Source: Pseudomicrostroma phylloplanum (taxonomy: Eukaryota; Basidiomycota; Exobasidiomycetes; Microstromatales). From it: a DNA stretch of 64,000 bases. Location: assembly GCA_039545275.1 (NCBI GenBank), contig BCHS01000015.1, forward strand, positions 130,764 to 194,763. Reading direction: 5' to 3'. Under the pieces are notes generated by a model. The model was not told where the DNA came from. It ran no database searches and worked only from the letters and a program-made list of their open reading frames with translations. Both the position numbers and the translations under genes were made by a program. This document shows, piece after piece, positions 45,125 through 55,611 of the stretch (within the stretch, counting starts at the first letter, position 1; every line of letters begins with the position of its first letter).

Positions 45125-48100
45125 TCACCTACGTCCAAGGCCCAGACTACTGAGCAGGTCGGCAGAGGTTGCGGTCGTCGGACTTGTAGCAGCAGCAGTG
45201 CTAGGAGAGGTTACCTCATTGATGACAGACGAGATGAGGCTAGACCCAGTCGAAGCAGCTCCAGACACAACGCTACTGGCGCCAGCGACAGCACTGCTAG
45301 CGACAGATCCAACAGACGAGGCCTCGGAACCGAGGGCAGCAGTGATTGATGTGCCGGCAGCGGCAATCGAGGCGGCAGTCGTCGTAGTCGTCGCCGTGGT
45401 CGATGTCAAACAGCCGGCACTCGACAGGATCGCGGTTCCCAGGGCGGTGAATGAACACACTTCAGAGTCAAGGTTGAGTGCCATGAGAGCGTTCGCCAAG
45501 GCAGTTGCCGCGGTAGTGGAGAGCACGCCTGCTCCTGACAAGCTAGAGACCTGCGCTGGCGTTAGAGCGGACGTGATGGCTGTAATCGCGTTGGCGCCGG
45601 CAGCGGTGAAGGCCTCGACGATGGCGGCCAGGTTGCCAGGATTGAGTGCAGTGAGGGCACTGGCTAGAGAGGTCAAGGCAGCACTGTTGCCAGATAGTGT
45701 GTTAAGGACTGTATTGAGTAGACTAGTGCTATCCGCCAGAACACCTGCGAGAGCAGTGGTGAGAGCATTGTTGCCGAGAAGAGCCTCAAGGAAGGCAGCC
45801 CCATCGTTGCCAAGCTGTGTCAACAGCAACGTGAGGTTGTCTACATTCAAGAGATTAGCCAATGCAGCAACGGCTTCTGCACCGAGGCTTAACAAGGCCG
45901 CAAGCAATTGAAGAAGCGTTGTCACGCCCGCCAACGAAATGCAGGTGCCATCGTCTGGCGACACACATGCAAAATAGGTCGTTGGGACCGCAGTCTCATT
46001 GTAGATGAGAGCCGGGACCGTGTAAGGTCCAACGATGACCTCAATGACGTTGTCGATGTCCAGGGTGTTGTCTGCCAGAATAGGCAGTGACGCTATTAGC
46101 GTTGCTAGACCTTGACCTCCCATTCCGTTAGGCGTCAGCGTGATCTCAGAGATGTCTTCACTCTCCGTAGGTTCTCGGTTTGGTGGAACAGCATAGCCGT
46201 TGTTAAAGGTGTGATCCAGTTGTGCGTATAGCGTCCTCGGTGTCCCTCCCGGGTTTGCGTAGATATTGGTGACCAGATGTTGGAGATTGATGGTTGTTGC
46301 TAGCTGGTTCTGAAGGAAGATCTTCGCGTCGACCCTCGGACTGCCCGCAGCAGTCGATACGAGCGTGTTTGTGACGGTGATGTACACATTGATTTGAGTC
46401 GCAACACGCGAACCAATACCAGCAATGGTTCCTGTAGCATCGAGTTGTGCGAAAGCAGGTCGCAGTTCACCATAGGGCGAGAGAACGCCACCGTTATTGG
46501 GGATGTCTCCGTTAATGGCGATGTTGATGGTACCGTACGGGGTATCGAAGGAACCAGTCTGGGGTTGCAGGAACCTGGTCAAAAGATCCTCAGCATTCGC
46601 GTTGGTGGGGTCGTCTGGCATATACTGGAAGACGACGCCTAGCACGTTGGTGTCAGGGATCAGAAGAAGATCCGCGATGTACGCACGACCGACGTAGGTC
46701 TCTGGAACCGCGATGCCTGGTACACCGGTGTAGGTGATGGGCAAGCTGACGCCTGGCGTGATGATGGTGAGCATGCTTGGGTTGTCTAGAGTGACCTGAA
46801 GCGGGATCTCAATGTAGGTGGGATCGGTACCTCCCGCAACAACTACGTCAGCGGTGGTGAAGACGCCGTTGAACGAGTTGATACCCGCCAAACTGGAGGT
46901 GACATCGAAGGGAATACCCAGCGTCGGTCCAGAACTACCTCCGATCTGGATGTCACCAATGACCGTCCTTGCCAAGACAGATGTCATTCCCTTGAGCCCG
47001 AACGTTGCCGAAGGCTCGTTGGCCAGCTGGGTAAGGAAGGCCTCGAAGGAGCCGTCGTTGAGCGAGTTAATGGGCTGGTTGAAGAAGTCGAGAATGAGCG
47101 GCTGCATATCTCCTGGGAAGCTGGAGGTTCCGGCAGACACAACGGGTGCGTCGGGCAGGTTGATCTGAGCCGTATCCACGCCTGTGTAGGTGAGCGTGAT
47201 CAGAGGCGCGGTTCTGAGTGGTGTGAGCGAGAACGTGAAAGGGTTGGCGAACATAGCAATCGTCTGGTTGTTGCCACCAGTGATGACATAAGGGACCGCC
47301 GGGTCGTTGATTGTCGCGGTGAGGTCAGAGAGAACGATCGAAAAGATGATCTGGTAGATCTGGCCCGGCAGGATGGCATTTGTTGTCAGGGCTGGGAAAG
47401 CAGCGGTGAGCCAGCTGACTGGCTGCCCGCCACTTGTCGGTGAAATGACACTGACACCCGTCAGCTGCAAAGTCTGATTCAGACCTGCCAAGAACTGGGT
47501 GAACAGGATACCAAGCGTAGCCAGGCCTTGAGTATTGCCAATCTGCGACTCAATCTCACCAGTGGTGATGGCGACGGTGGTCGTGGTCTCTGGCTGTCCG
47601 TTGTTCGGCTTGGGAGCAAGGAACAAGTTCGTCGCCTGAATTGGTCCGATGTTGGTACCCAGGTAGAAGATTCGGAAGTTCGCCGTGCCCAGCTCCACAC
47701 CCAAGGAGGAAGGCGAAGGGATGGCTGCATCCGCAGCAATCAACAGCGAGTCTGATGTCTCTCCGATGATGTTGAAGTAGGTGATGACGATACCAGGTAG
47801 ACCGTTGAAGCAGTCGAGAGTAATCTCCTTGTCAAGAATAACATTGTTGAAGTTGATGCCCACCGCCTGGACCAGGACCGAAGGGCTGTGAATTCGCCAG
47901 GTGAAGCTTGGGTTGTTGAGAATGAACTCTGTGAACCTCACGAACTCATTGAAGTTGGTAATGAAGAGCTGTCCGCTGGTCACCAAGTTGGGAACACCAA
48001 CTCCAGGAGCAGAGCAGATGGGAGGCAGTGCGATTCTGGCAATTTGAGTGCCCTCCCAGTCGACGAGGATATCATCCGGGAAGGAGATGTAAGCGTCGGC

Positions 48101-51100
48101 CGGGGCATTGGTCGACAACAATCCTTGCAGGGAGACGGCAAATCCTTCATTGACCAGGCTGGTAGCGTTGGCCTGATTGAAGTAGATTGTGGCATTGGTG
48201 ACAATGGCCTGGATCAAGGGAGCAGCAGCAGGACCGACCAGATAGAGAGCAGTATTGTCGGTCATCGTTGGCACTGGACTCTGCTGGAAGTCGAGGTCAG
48301 TCTGATAGTCGTCCAGCTTCAAGGTCGACTGGATGGGAATCGTCGTCTGCAGGCCCTCGAGCAACTGCAAGATGGCGCCCAAGATGTCGAACTGTTGGCC
48401 AGAGAAGCATGGAGGTGCTGTGGTGTAAGGCACTGGCTGAATCGTCGTCGTTGTGTCTGCCAGATTCAGAACATCTTGCAAGAATGGCGGGAAAGGTCCG
48501 AGGTCTGTTCCGGTGTTTGTGGCAGCAGTCAAGATGAAACGAATCAGATTCTTGGGATCGATGTTCAAAGCGATTGGGATGGAGCGCGACGTAGTTGTTG
48601 TCATTCCCGGGTTCACCAACGGGTCGCTTTCGAAGTTCTGGTTGATGGTACCCAGAGTAATCTGACCGTAGATCGAGGGGCCATAGTAGATGGCCGAGGC
48701 GGCCAGGTCCAAAATGTTAATGGAAGCCGTGAAGGGATTGGCAATCATGACTGTAGCCGATGCTATACCCGTCTGAGCAATGTCCGTTGGGACTTCCAGA
48801 GCAGCTTCAATGACGATCATCTTGTTCAGCGGTGGAATCTCAGTGGTCAGCCTAATCTGAGCTAGAGCCTGCACCAAGGATGCGATCGGGGTCGTCTGAT
48901 CAGTGCCGGCTACAATAGCCGTCGAAGTAACGTTCTGAACATAGTTCTCCAGCAGCATCTGACCAGCCGCTACGTTGGCAGTACCCTGCGGGGCGTAGTC
49001 GATCTCCGTCGAGATGATATTCGTTCCTGGTACCAGGGTAAGGCCATTGATGATTGCCACACCAATGGGTCGGTCCTGGAACATGACGGCAAATCTGACG
49101 GTGCCTGTTCCAATCGTGATGGCCGACGGATTGAACAGAGCTACATTGGCGGTGATGAGCAGATAAGTCGGGAATCCATGCACGACATCCAGGTCGGAGG
49201 TGACAGCAGGCCTCGTGTTGAGACCCTGTAGACCGAGCAGACTGGTGTCAAGACTGAAGGGAATGCCGTTGATCGTGATCTGTCCTGCTGCGGTGTCGGC
49301 AACACCGACAGCAGCTCCATTCAGGTTGAAGGTGACCTGTTGTTGGATGGTCGTGTCAGCGAGGAACTGCGAGAAGGTCGGGTGAGCATCGTCGTATACC
49401 TCGAACGGTACATTGTTGAAGACCAGCGACAAAACCCGCGACTCGACATCCGTCGTAGCCGCCGAACTAGTAGGGATGTTGAGGACAGCAGTCTGTTGGC
49501 CATTGTAGTTGGCAATGAAAGGTCCTCCGACATTGACAATGTTCACCGGGAAGGCGAAGGGCAGGAAGAAGTGCGCAACTGTGTTGCTTGAGCTCGTGGG
49601 AGGCGCCCATGCTGATGCCACCGTAAAGAACAGCGAGAGCTGATTGATACCGACAAGACGGATGACTTGGAAGTCTTGAGCCGGCAGAGAGACGGTGACA
49701 GAAAGGACCTTGATACCGTTGTTGAGCCAAGCGACATTCTCGGGTCCAGCAAAGTCACCATTGACGATGACATCGGTGTTGGTGTTCTGCACGAAGCGTG
49801 TGAAGATCTCCGACAAGACGGCCAAGCCAGTAGCGTCGGTCTGTTCCACGAGGTTACCAGCCAGAGGCAAGTCAGTGACAGCTAGAGGTTGCAGGATGAA
49901 CTCGCTAGTGGCCGCTGCAGGACCAATAGTAGTTCCGTTCCTAGCAATGCTGGTACCGAAGCGGCTGAGCTGAACACCAACTTGTGACGGACTGTTGATC
50001 GTCGAAATGGCCGTCAGAGTGATGCCTCCAGCGGGCGAGTTCGAAGGCAGATCAAAGGAGTTGATGATGACCATGCCCTGCAGACCATTGAAACCAGTAA
50101 GGGCCACGTCTTTGGTGATGGAAATGCCTGGAACGGTAATACCGAGAGCAGCCACCGAGAGGCCAGTGCCCTGAATGCTCCATACGAAGGAAGGTTGGGT
50201 CAGAAGATACTCTGTAAAGGTTGTCAGGTAGTCGACGCTGGGGACTTTCGCCTGCAGATTGACGTTGAGCGCAGCGCCCGTATCTCCGGTCAAGGAAACG
50301 TCAGGGAACACCGTCTGGACCAGGAGCTGGCCTTCCCAGTAAATGTCGAGACCATTCGGGAAGCTAATGACGGCATCGAAGGGCCCCGAGTTTGTAATGG
50401 TTCCCTGAAGCGACACAGTGAACGTCTCCGGCTGAGGATCCAAAATCGTGAGTAGCTCGATGTTGAGGACTGCATTGTCGACGATCTTCTGCACGATTGG
50501 CGAGGCCAAGACGGGCAAGAGAATATCCAGTGTGTCGTCCGTGCCCAGCGCGACATCGCTCTGTGAGAATGTAATCGTCGTCGCATAGTCTCCAATGGTG
50601 ACGTCTGACTCGATGAGCAGGTCCAGGGTAGCAACACTGAATGCCCGTTGCACGTACGGCGGAAGGGTGAAGCCAGTGTACAGATTGTCCCTCTTGGCCA
50701 GCCTGTTGTTCTCGATTCGCTTTGCCAGTTGAATGTGATCCTCGTAAACCGTTGCTTTCTTGACGTACTCGACGTCATCCTCACCTTCAATACCTCGTCG
50801 ACGTAGTCTCTCGTCCTCTGCCAAATTCAACGCAGGGTAGAGGTCTCGTCGGGATACCGTTGGCGTATTGCCGTTTGCTGCCGTGGTAGGGGAGTAGGAG
50901 TAACCGCCTAGACCAACAACGCCGTCCAACAAGGCAGGGTCCTGACCTGACTGAACGACCAGTGCACGCAGCAGTCCGAAGATGTCAGGTGGATACAGGT
51001 TGAGCGTCAAAGGAATCGTCGGTGATTGCGTCGTTGCCTTGCCGCCGACGACGTACTGCAGCGCCTGATTGATGTTGGCAATGTAGATGCCCTTGGACGT

Positions 51101-53215
51101 GGCATTGGCCCTGATGTTCGTAATCGTCAGGCCCGCAGTGAACGGGTTCGCGATGAAGACGATGGAGTTGGCAACGTCATCGACAGTACCCGTAGTGGAA
51201 AGCACCGTCAAATTGGCCGACTGCACCAGGTTAGCGCTCAAGGCAGGCAAAGTGGTGTTCAGGCGGATACCGCTGAGCGTCTGTGACAATGGCTGGATCG
51301 GACTGGAGTCTGCGAAACCCGAGATGTTCAGGTAAGTATACTGTCCAGAGATGAACCTGTTCAGAACCTCGAGACCCTCAGGAGCCCGGTTGGGATCGAA
51401 GAACGAAGTGGCTGCTACTGTGACAGGACCAATGGCCAAGTTGAGCTGAGGAAGCGTGACGTTTCCCAGGGGCACCTGGTTGACCAGATTCAGTGTGACA
51501 TCGCCTAGAGTCAGGTTCAGGTTCGACGGGTTGACGATCGTAGTGCTGACGGCGAGGCTGAGGGCGTCCGGAGCTCCGCCCACTACATCGACTGAGTTGA
51601 TGACGGTGGGATATTCCAGCAGTCCTGCGAGACCGTTCAGACCGGTGCCGACAGCGAAGGGAATGCCATCGAGGAGCACACGACCGAGAGGCGTGTCGGT
51701 CAACGCTCGAGCAGATCCCTCCAGTCCAAAGGCAGCAGCTCCCTGATACGTGAAGGCGTTCTGGAAGACGATGAGCTCCTCCCTAGCAGCATCCGTCGTG
51801 TTGGGCAGGAGCAATGGAGTCTCTGGCAAGGTGATCACCACCTGCCCTACTGTCTGGCCAGACGTGATGGTTTGCAGCGTAGTGTTCGAGGCTGAGTAAG
51901 GAGCGACGAAGCTGCCCACCAATGCTCCGTCGTAGAGAATGGTGATGGTATTCTGCAGCTCGATGATGCTGAGAGAGAAACCAAAGGGCAGCGAGATGTT
52001 ACCGAGCAAGGAGTTGGAGAACGCCACCGGGTTGTATGGCGTCTCTTCTGAGAAAATGAGCGACAGATAGTCGATGCCAATGCCCGTGATCGGTAAGATG
52101 GGACCAGTAGGAGACTGCAAGGGGACCTGTACAGTGAGAGCAGTGATACCAGTCTGTAGCCAGTTCACTGTCAAACCATTGGTCAGCGTGGTTGCGACAC
52201 CCCTTGCGACGACGGGAACGGCAACTCCGTTGAGGTAACCAGTGAAGAGCTGTCCGAGCAGGTCCAGCTCAGTGGAATTGTCCGTGTGAGGTACCAGCTG
52301 ACCTGCGATGAGAATGGTATTCAGACCTGTGGTGATGTTAACGTCGTTGGCAAAGACGTTGCCAAGGAACATGTCTTGGTAATACAGCGCCAATTGTAGG
52401 TCACCCAGCTGAATACCAAACGGTGAAGGATTGTTCAGCTGCGTCAAGACCTGAGTTGTGATACCACCGGCAGGGTCGTCTCCGGGCAACTGGAAGTTCA
52501 GGACCTTGACGTTGTTGAAGCCATTGATACCATCGAAGACGACATTCTTTGTAAAGACGAGGTTCTTGAAGGTGGGCAAAATGCTGAAGGCCTCGACGTG
52601 CACATTGGGACACCTCAGTTGCCAAGTGAATTGAGGCTCAGAGATCAGCCATTGAGCAAATTCTCCAAAGGCTTCTTCGTCTGTGATCTGGAAAGTGGTC
52701 GCCTGGTTGATGAGACCATGACCAGCTGCGACACCGATGTAGTCGAGCGACATCGTTCCCAACTGCACCTCCCTCATGTTGGGCGGTGCCGTATTCCAGA
52801 AGACTTGAATGGGCTCCCTGAAGTACAGGTGGGCAGGGAAGATACCGGTCTTCTTGACTTGACCAGTGATACTCAAAGGGAACGAACTGTTGCCGATGTT
52901 TGTAAGGTTGGCGCCATACACATGCAGGACGGAAGTGTGCAGGGCGTGGTTTCCGATACCGTACAGAATCGGGACCATGACCAGTGCGAGGGCCACGATG
53001 ATGATGGGAGGGGCGAGGAAGAGACAGCAGAAACCGAGCTTCTTGCTAAAGTACTTCTTCTCGTATGGTGTTCCACGAGCATAGATGTAGCCCAATGGGA
53101 CACCAGGCTGGTACATCCCTCCCTCTCGCGGTCTTGTCACACCCGGTGCTTGTGCGCCATCTCTCCGTCTCCGCACCAAATCTGTTCTCGAGCCATACGA
53201 CTCATTGTCGGCCAT
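45125..53215 (-). CDS. Giant single-pass membrane protein with three DUF3712 (LEA-like) modules
   Basis: One uninterrupted 8.1-kb exon encodes 2696 aa. The basic N-terminal tail (LVRRRRDG, KKYFSKK) precedes one membrane segment at about 61-84, predicting a type II protein with its body outside the cytosol. Three long modules repeat the same landmarks. NPSFTWRIHSP-type motifs lie at about 190, 1010 and 1765. NGFNNVKVLNF/NGLQGMVIINS/NGLPGIVITYF motifs lie at 231, about 1041 and about 1800, each followed by an NxPS-containing block. Spacing is about 810 and 760 residues. Many N-x-S/T sites are present. Residues about 785-845 hold four dibasic sites (SRR, RRR, AKR, AKR) between modules one and two. 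The tail beyond about 2417 has two Cys pairs and Ala/Leu/Ser/Thr-rich repeats. Yeast Tag1, a vacuolar membrane protein, shares the domain but is much smaller. Function is unknown. Confidence 0.82.
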   Translation of the reverse strand: MADNESYGSRTDLVRRRRDGAQAPGVTRPREGGMYQPGVPLGYIYARGTPYEKKYFSKKLGFCCLFLAPPIIIVALALVMVPILYGIGNHALHTSVLHVYGANLTNIGNSSFPLSITGQVKKTGIFPAHLYFREPIQVFWNTAPPNMREVQLGTMSLDYIGVAAGHGLINQATTFQITDEEAFGEFAQWLISEPQFTWQLRCPNVHVEAFSILPTFKNLVFTKNVVFDGINGFNNVKVLNFQLPGDDPAGGITTQVLTQLNNPSPFGIQLGDLQLALYYQDMFLGNVFANDVNITTGLNTILIAGQLVPHTDNSTELDLLGQLFTGYLNGVAVPVVARGVATTLTNGLTVNWLQTGITALTVQVPLQSPTGPILPITGIGIDYLSLIFSEETPYNPVAFSNSLLGNISLPFGFSLSIIELQNTITILYDGALVGSFVAPYSASNTTLQTITSGQTVGQVVITLPETPLLLPNTTDAAREELIVFQNAFTYQGAAAFGLEGSARALTDTPLGRVLLDGIPFAVGTGLNGLAGLLEYPTVINSVDVVGGAPDALSLAVSTTIVNPSNLNLTLGDVTLNLVNQVPLGNVTLPQLNLAIGPVTVAATSFFDPNRAPEGLEVLNRFISGQYTYLNISGFADSSPIQPLSQTLSGIRLNTTLPALSANLVQSANLTVLSTTGTVDDVANSIVFIANPFTAGLTITNIRANATSKGIYIANINQALQYVVGGKATTQSPTIPLTLNLYPPDIFGLLRALVVQSGQDPALLDGVVGLGGYSYSPTTAANGNTPTVSRRDLYPALNLAEDERLRRRGIEGEDDVEYVKKATVYEDHIQLAKRIENNRLAKRDNLYTGFTLPPYVQRAFSVATLDLLIESDVTIGDYATTITFSQSDVALGTDDTLDILLPVLASPIVQKIVDNAVLNIELLTILDPQPETFTVSLQGTITNSGPFDAVISFPNGLDIYWEGQLLVQTVFPDVSLTGDTGAALNVNLQAKVPSVDYLTTFTEYLLTQPSFVWSIQGTGLSVAALGITVPGISITKDVALTGFNGLQGMVIINSFDLPSNSPAGGITLTAISTINSPSQVGVQLSRFGTSIARNGTTIGPAAATSEFILQPLAVTDLPLAGNLVEQTDATGLAVLSEIFTRFVQNTNTDVIVNGDFAGPENVAWLNNGIKVLSVTVSLPAQDFQVIRLVGINQLSLFFTVASAWAPPTSSSNTVAHFFLPFAFPVNIVNVGGPFIANYNGQQTAVLNIPTSSAATTDVESRVLSLVFNNVPFEVYDDAHPTFSQFLADTTIQQQVTFNLNGAAVGVADTAAGQITINGIPFSLDTSLLGLQGLNTRPAVTSDLDVVHGFPTYLLITANVALFNPSAITIGTGTVRFAVMFQDRPIGVAIINGLTLVPGTNIISTEIDYAPQGTANVAAGQMLLENYVQNVTSTAIVAGTDQTTPIASLVQALAQIRLTTEIPPLNKMIVIEAALEVPTDIAQTGIASATVMIANPFTASINILDLAASAIYYGPSIYGQITLGTINQNFESDPLVNPGMTTTTSRSIPIALNIDPKNLIRFILTAATNTGTDLGPFPPFLQDVLNLADTTTTIQPVPYTTAPPCFSGQQFDILGAILQLLEGLQTTIPIQSTLKLDDYQTDLDFQQSPVPTMTDNTALYLVGPAAAPLIQAIVTNATIYFNQANATSLVNEGFAVSLQGLLSTNAPADAYISFPDDILVDWEGTQIARIALPPICSAPGVGVPNLVTSGQLFITNFNEFVRFTEFILNNPSFTWRIHSPSVLVQAVGINFNNVILDKEITLDCFNGLPGIVITYFNIIGETSDSLLIAADAAIPSPSSLGVELGTANFRIFYLGTNIGPIQATNLFLAPKPNNGQPETTTTVAITTGEIESQIGNTQGLATLGILFTQFLAGLNQTLQLTGVSVISPTSGGQPVSWLTAAFPALTTNAILPGQIYQIIFSIVLSDLTATINDPAVPYVITGGNNQTIAMFANPFTFSLTPLRTAPLITLTYTGVDTAQINLPDAPVVSAGTSSFPGDMQPLILDFFNQPINSLNDGSFEAFLTQLANEPSATFGLKGMTSVLARTVIGDIQIGGSSGPTLGIPFDVTSSLAGINSFNGVFTTADVVVAGGTDPTYIEIPLQVTLDNPSMLTIITPGVSLPITYTGVPGIAVPETYVGRAYIADLLLIPDTNVLGVVFQYMPDDPTNANAEDLLTRFLQPQTGSFDTPYGTINIAINGDIPNNGGVLSPYGELRPAFAQLDATGTIAGIGSRVATQINVYITVTNTLVSTAAGSPRVDAKIFLQNQLATTINLQHLVTNIYANPGGTPRTLYAQLDHTFNNGYAVPPNREPTESEDISEITLTPNGMGGQGLATLIASLPILADNTLDIDNVIEVIVGPYTVPALIYNETAVPTTYFACVSPDDGTCISLAGVTTLLQLLAALLSLGAEAVAALANLLNVDNLTLLLTQLGNDGAAFLEALLGNNALTTALAGVLADSTSLLNTVLNTLSGNSAALTSLASALTALNPGNLAAIVEAFTAAGANAITAITSALTPAQVSSLSGAGVLSTTAATALANALMALNLDSEVCSFTALGTAILSSAGCLTSTTATTTTTAASIAAAGTSITAALGSEASSVGSVASSAVAGASSVVSGAASTGSSLISSVINEVTSPSTAAATSPTTATSADLLSSLGLGRR

Positions 53216-55611
53216 TGTATTGTGGGACTGTCACGGACCCCGTGAGCCAAAGGAGTTTGCCTTGGATGCGGCCGTGTAGGCAAAGGGCACACGAGCCCGG
53301 CAGAGTACGCGTCTTGGCCGCTGCTGCTGCTGCTGCTTCTCAGTAGAGTCGCGATGCGTACTGAAAAGAGATTGATCGCCTGAGCGGAAGGGGTATCGCA
53401 GACGTCCGGTGGGGCGAGGACCGCGAGACGTAGAAGTAGGTGTGAAGATGAGGATGCGGCGGCGGAGGCGAGTGCAGGGCTGATGCTGCGTAATTCGCCA
53501 AGGATGGATGCGGTGGGTGAAGTACTCGCAAGGTATGAGGAAGATGAAGAACGGAAGCCAGCAGAGAGTGAAGCGAAGAGGTATCCGAAGAGCCGAGTAT
53601 GGGTACTGTTTGCCTAAGGGTGGCGGTGAAGGCAGGGGCAGCCGTAGCCGAGTTTGCTCCGCGGGGTATCAAGAAGTCGAAGAGGGGCGAGGCTGGGGAA
53701 TCAAGACGTCAATGACCAGCCTCCACGACGATTGCTAAAGTGGGGTAAAGGAAGGTGTTGAGGTAGGCTTCGGTCGCAGCCTGGATGGAGGGGTGGTGGT
53801 GGTGAGAGGAGGAGGAGGAGGAGCGAAAGGGGGTGGCGGTCAGTATGAGCCCGTACCGAGAGGGAAGCACGGCGGAGGGATGGGTGTGGGGATCAGCAGT
53901 ACGCTCCCTCGCAGCAAACGGCGAAAGGGCGATGTGCAACGAAATCCAGAGGTCCAGAGGCACTGGCGCAGTGAAGGGCCGTCCTTCCCTGCTGCTCACA
54001 GGAAAAACCTGCAGCGAGGCGAGAACCTGGGGAAGAGGGGCGGTCTGCCTGTCACTCTAGTGGCCGTCGCCCTACAGCGTCGTGTGGGCTGGCTGGCTGG
54101 GCTGGGAGCAGAGTCACCATTGGTGGGTGGAAGCGGCGGACTGCTTCTTGCTCTGCAGGTCTGCTGCCAAACCCCGCATCCTGCCTCTTCGGTAGGCAGA
54201 GAACCGGCTGGTGCGGGCAGAGAAGCCTGCTTCCCAGTGTCTGTCACCTCCGAAGCGAGGCTTGCGAGTTCTGGCCCCTTCGTTCTTTTGCCTCTTCTGG
54301 CTGCTGAAAGGTCTTTTCCTCCTGTCTCTGTAGTCCCATGGTCGCCAAACAAGCAGTGTCCCCGACCGTCTCTCTCGAGGCAGTGCTGCAGTGCCATCAA
54401 CTCGCCAGATGCGGAGCTCCAAGCTCGCCACAGTTTTCTTGAGCGCCGGAGCTGTAATGCTGGTGGCCGCTTGTGTCTGATTGGCAGCTGCCCTCAATCG
54501 CTTGCATCGCCGAGTCGGCGTCGAATTGACTCAAGGGAAACGGCCAACGTCATCATGCCCACTTCCCCCCCGCCAGCACCAGCCCCATGGCATCGCAGCC
54601 CAGTAGAAGCCTCTAGCCGAGGCAAACCGCCTGGCGCCCCGCATCCCCGGATTTTCCAGCCCAGCCCAGCCCTCCAGCTGTGACCCTACGTGAAAGGACA
54701 TCGTGGGAACAGTGTGGCAGGCCAAAGAGGCACTGCAAAAAGAAACTCTGATTGGCAGATCGACTCACCTTGGTCCGGGGAGGTACTCCGTGCCCGGCGG
54801 AGGAGGAGGCGTTGGTGTTGTTGGTGGCTGCAGTAGCACAGCGACAGCGGCGCAGAGCTGTCAAAATCTCGACGTGGGGTAAAAGAATGTAGTGGGAGTC
54901 AGCGCCAGGCAGCAGCGAGAAAGGTAGGCAGATGGATAAGAGGGAAGCGAGGCGCGCAGAAGCGCCGTCTGGACGAAGGGAGGCTCTCGCCCTTCACCAC
55001 CCCGACGGCACGATAGTGGCTATATGCGGCCCCCTAGGGCCACTGCGCGGAGGGGTGGGGTGGGCGCGACGCCAATATGCGCTCAGCGGCTCAGCCGTTG
55101 GCCTCCTTCACAGTTGGGGTCCTCACGCTGCACAGAGACAAGAGGTACTGATGCGTGTATAGACAGTACAGATGGAAAATACAAGAGGAACAGAGAGGTG
55201 ACAGATGAGGTGACGAGGCGAAGCATACCGTTACGACATTGCGGACAAGCGTGGTTCATCGAAGGAAAGTTCCAGAGCCGCAGAACGCGAGCCCACGCGA
55301 TCTGTGGAGTGCGACGGGACCGTGCCTATTGCTCCGCGATAAAGACCAGCAATGATGCAGATGGCTGCGATGGAGGGATGGGAATGCGAGATTGCAGATG
55401 GAGGCGTTGCGTGTATATATAATTGCCCGTTGAAGAAGAAGACGGCCGCGTGTATTGATGTTGCCTTGGTGGTTGGCGTCGTGTATGAATGCCCGGAAAA
55501 ATAAAGAAAGGAGAAGATCTTAGACTTGTTGCTTGCGTGCTTGTTGGCTTGTTTGCTTGTTCTCGATTGATGCCCCGGTCGGGACTAGTGCTCGACATCC
55601 TCGAGGTAGAA
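53216..55611. other. Long intergenic region upstream of the DUF3712 gene
   Basis: No supported gene lies in these 2.4 kb. The first 500 bp would be the DUF3712 promoter and 5' UTR. Open frames of up to about 296 codons exist on the + strand (53793-54683) but look compositional. On the - strand, an acceptor-like TTTTGACAG near 54860 and a donor AAG/GTGAGT at about 54770 bracket a possible exon of about 85 nt; I could not join it to a convincing gene. GCTGGCTGGCTGGGCTGGG-type runs occur near 54090. Confidence 0.4.

Noticed and set aside
47888..48865. 325-codon open frame on the + strand
   Set aside because: It lies antisense to the DUF3712 gene. Its amino acids follow from the complementary codons and no domain is visible.
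53793..54683. 296-codon open frame on the + strand
   Set aside because: It is Gly-, Arg- and Ser-rich with no domain and no ATG in a good context. GC-rich noncoding DNA explains it.
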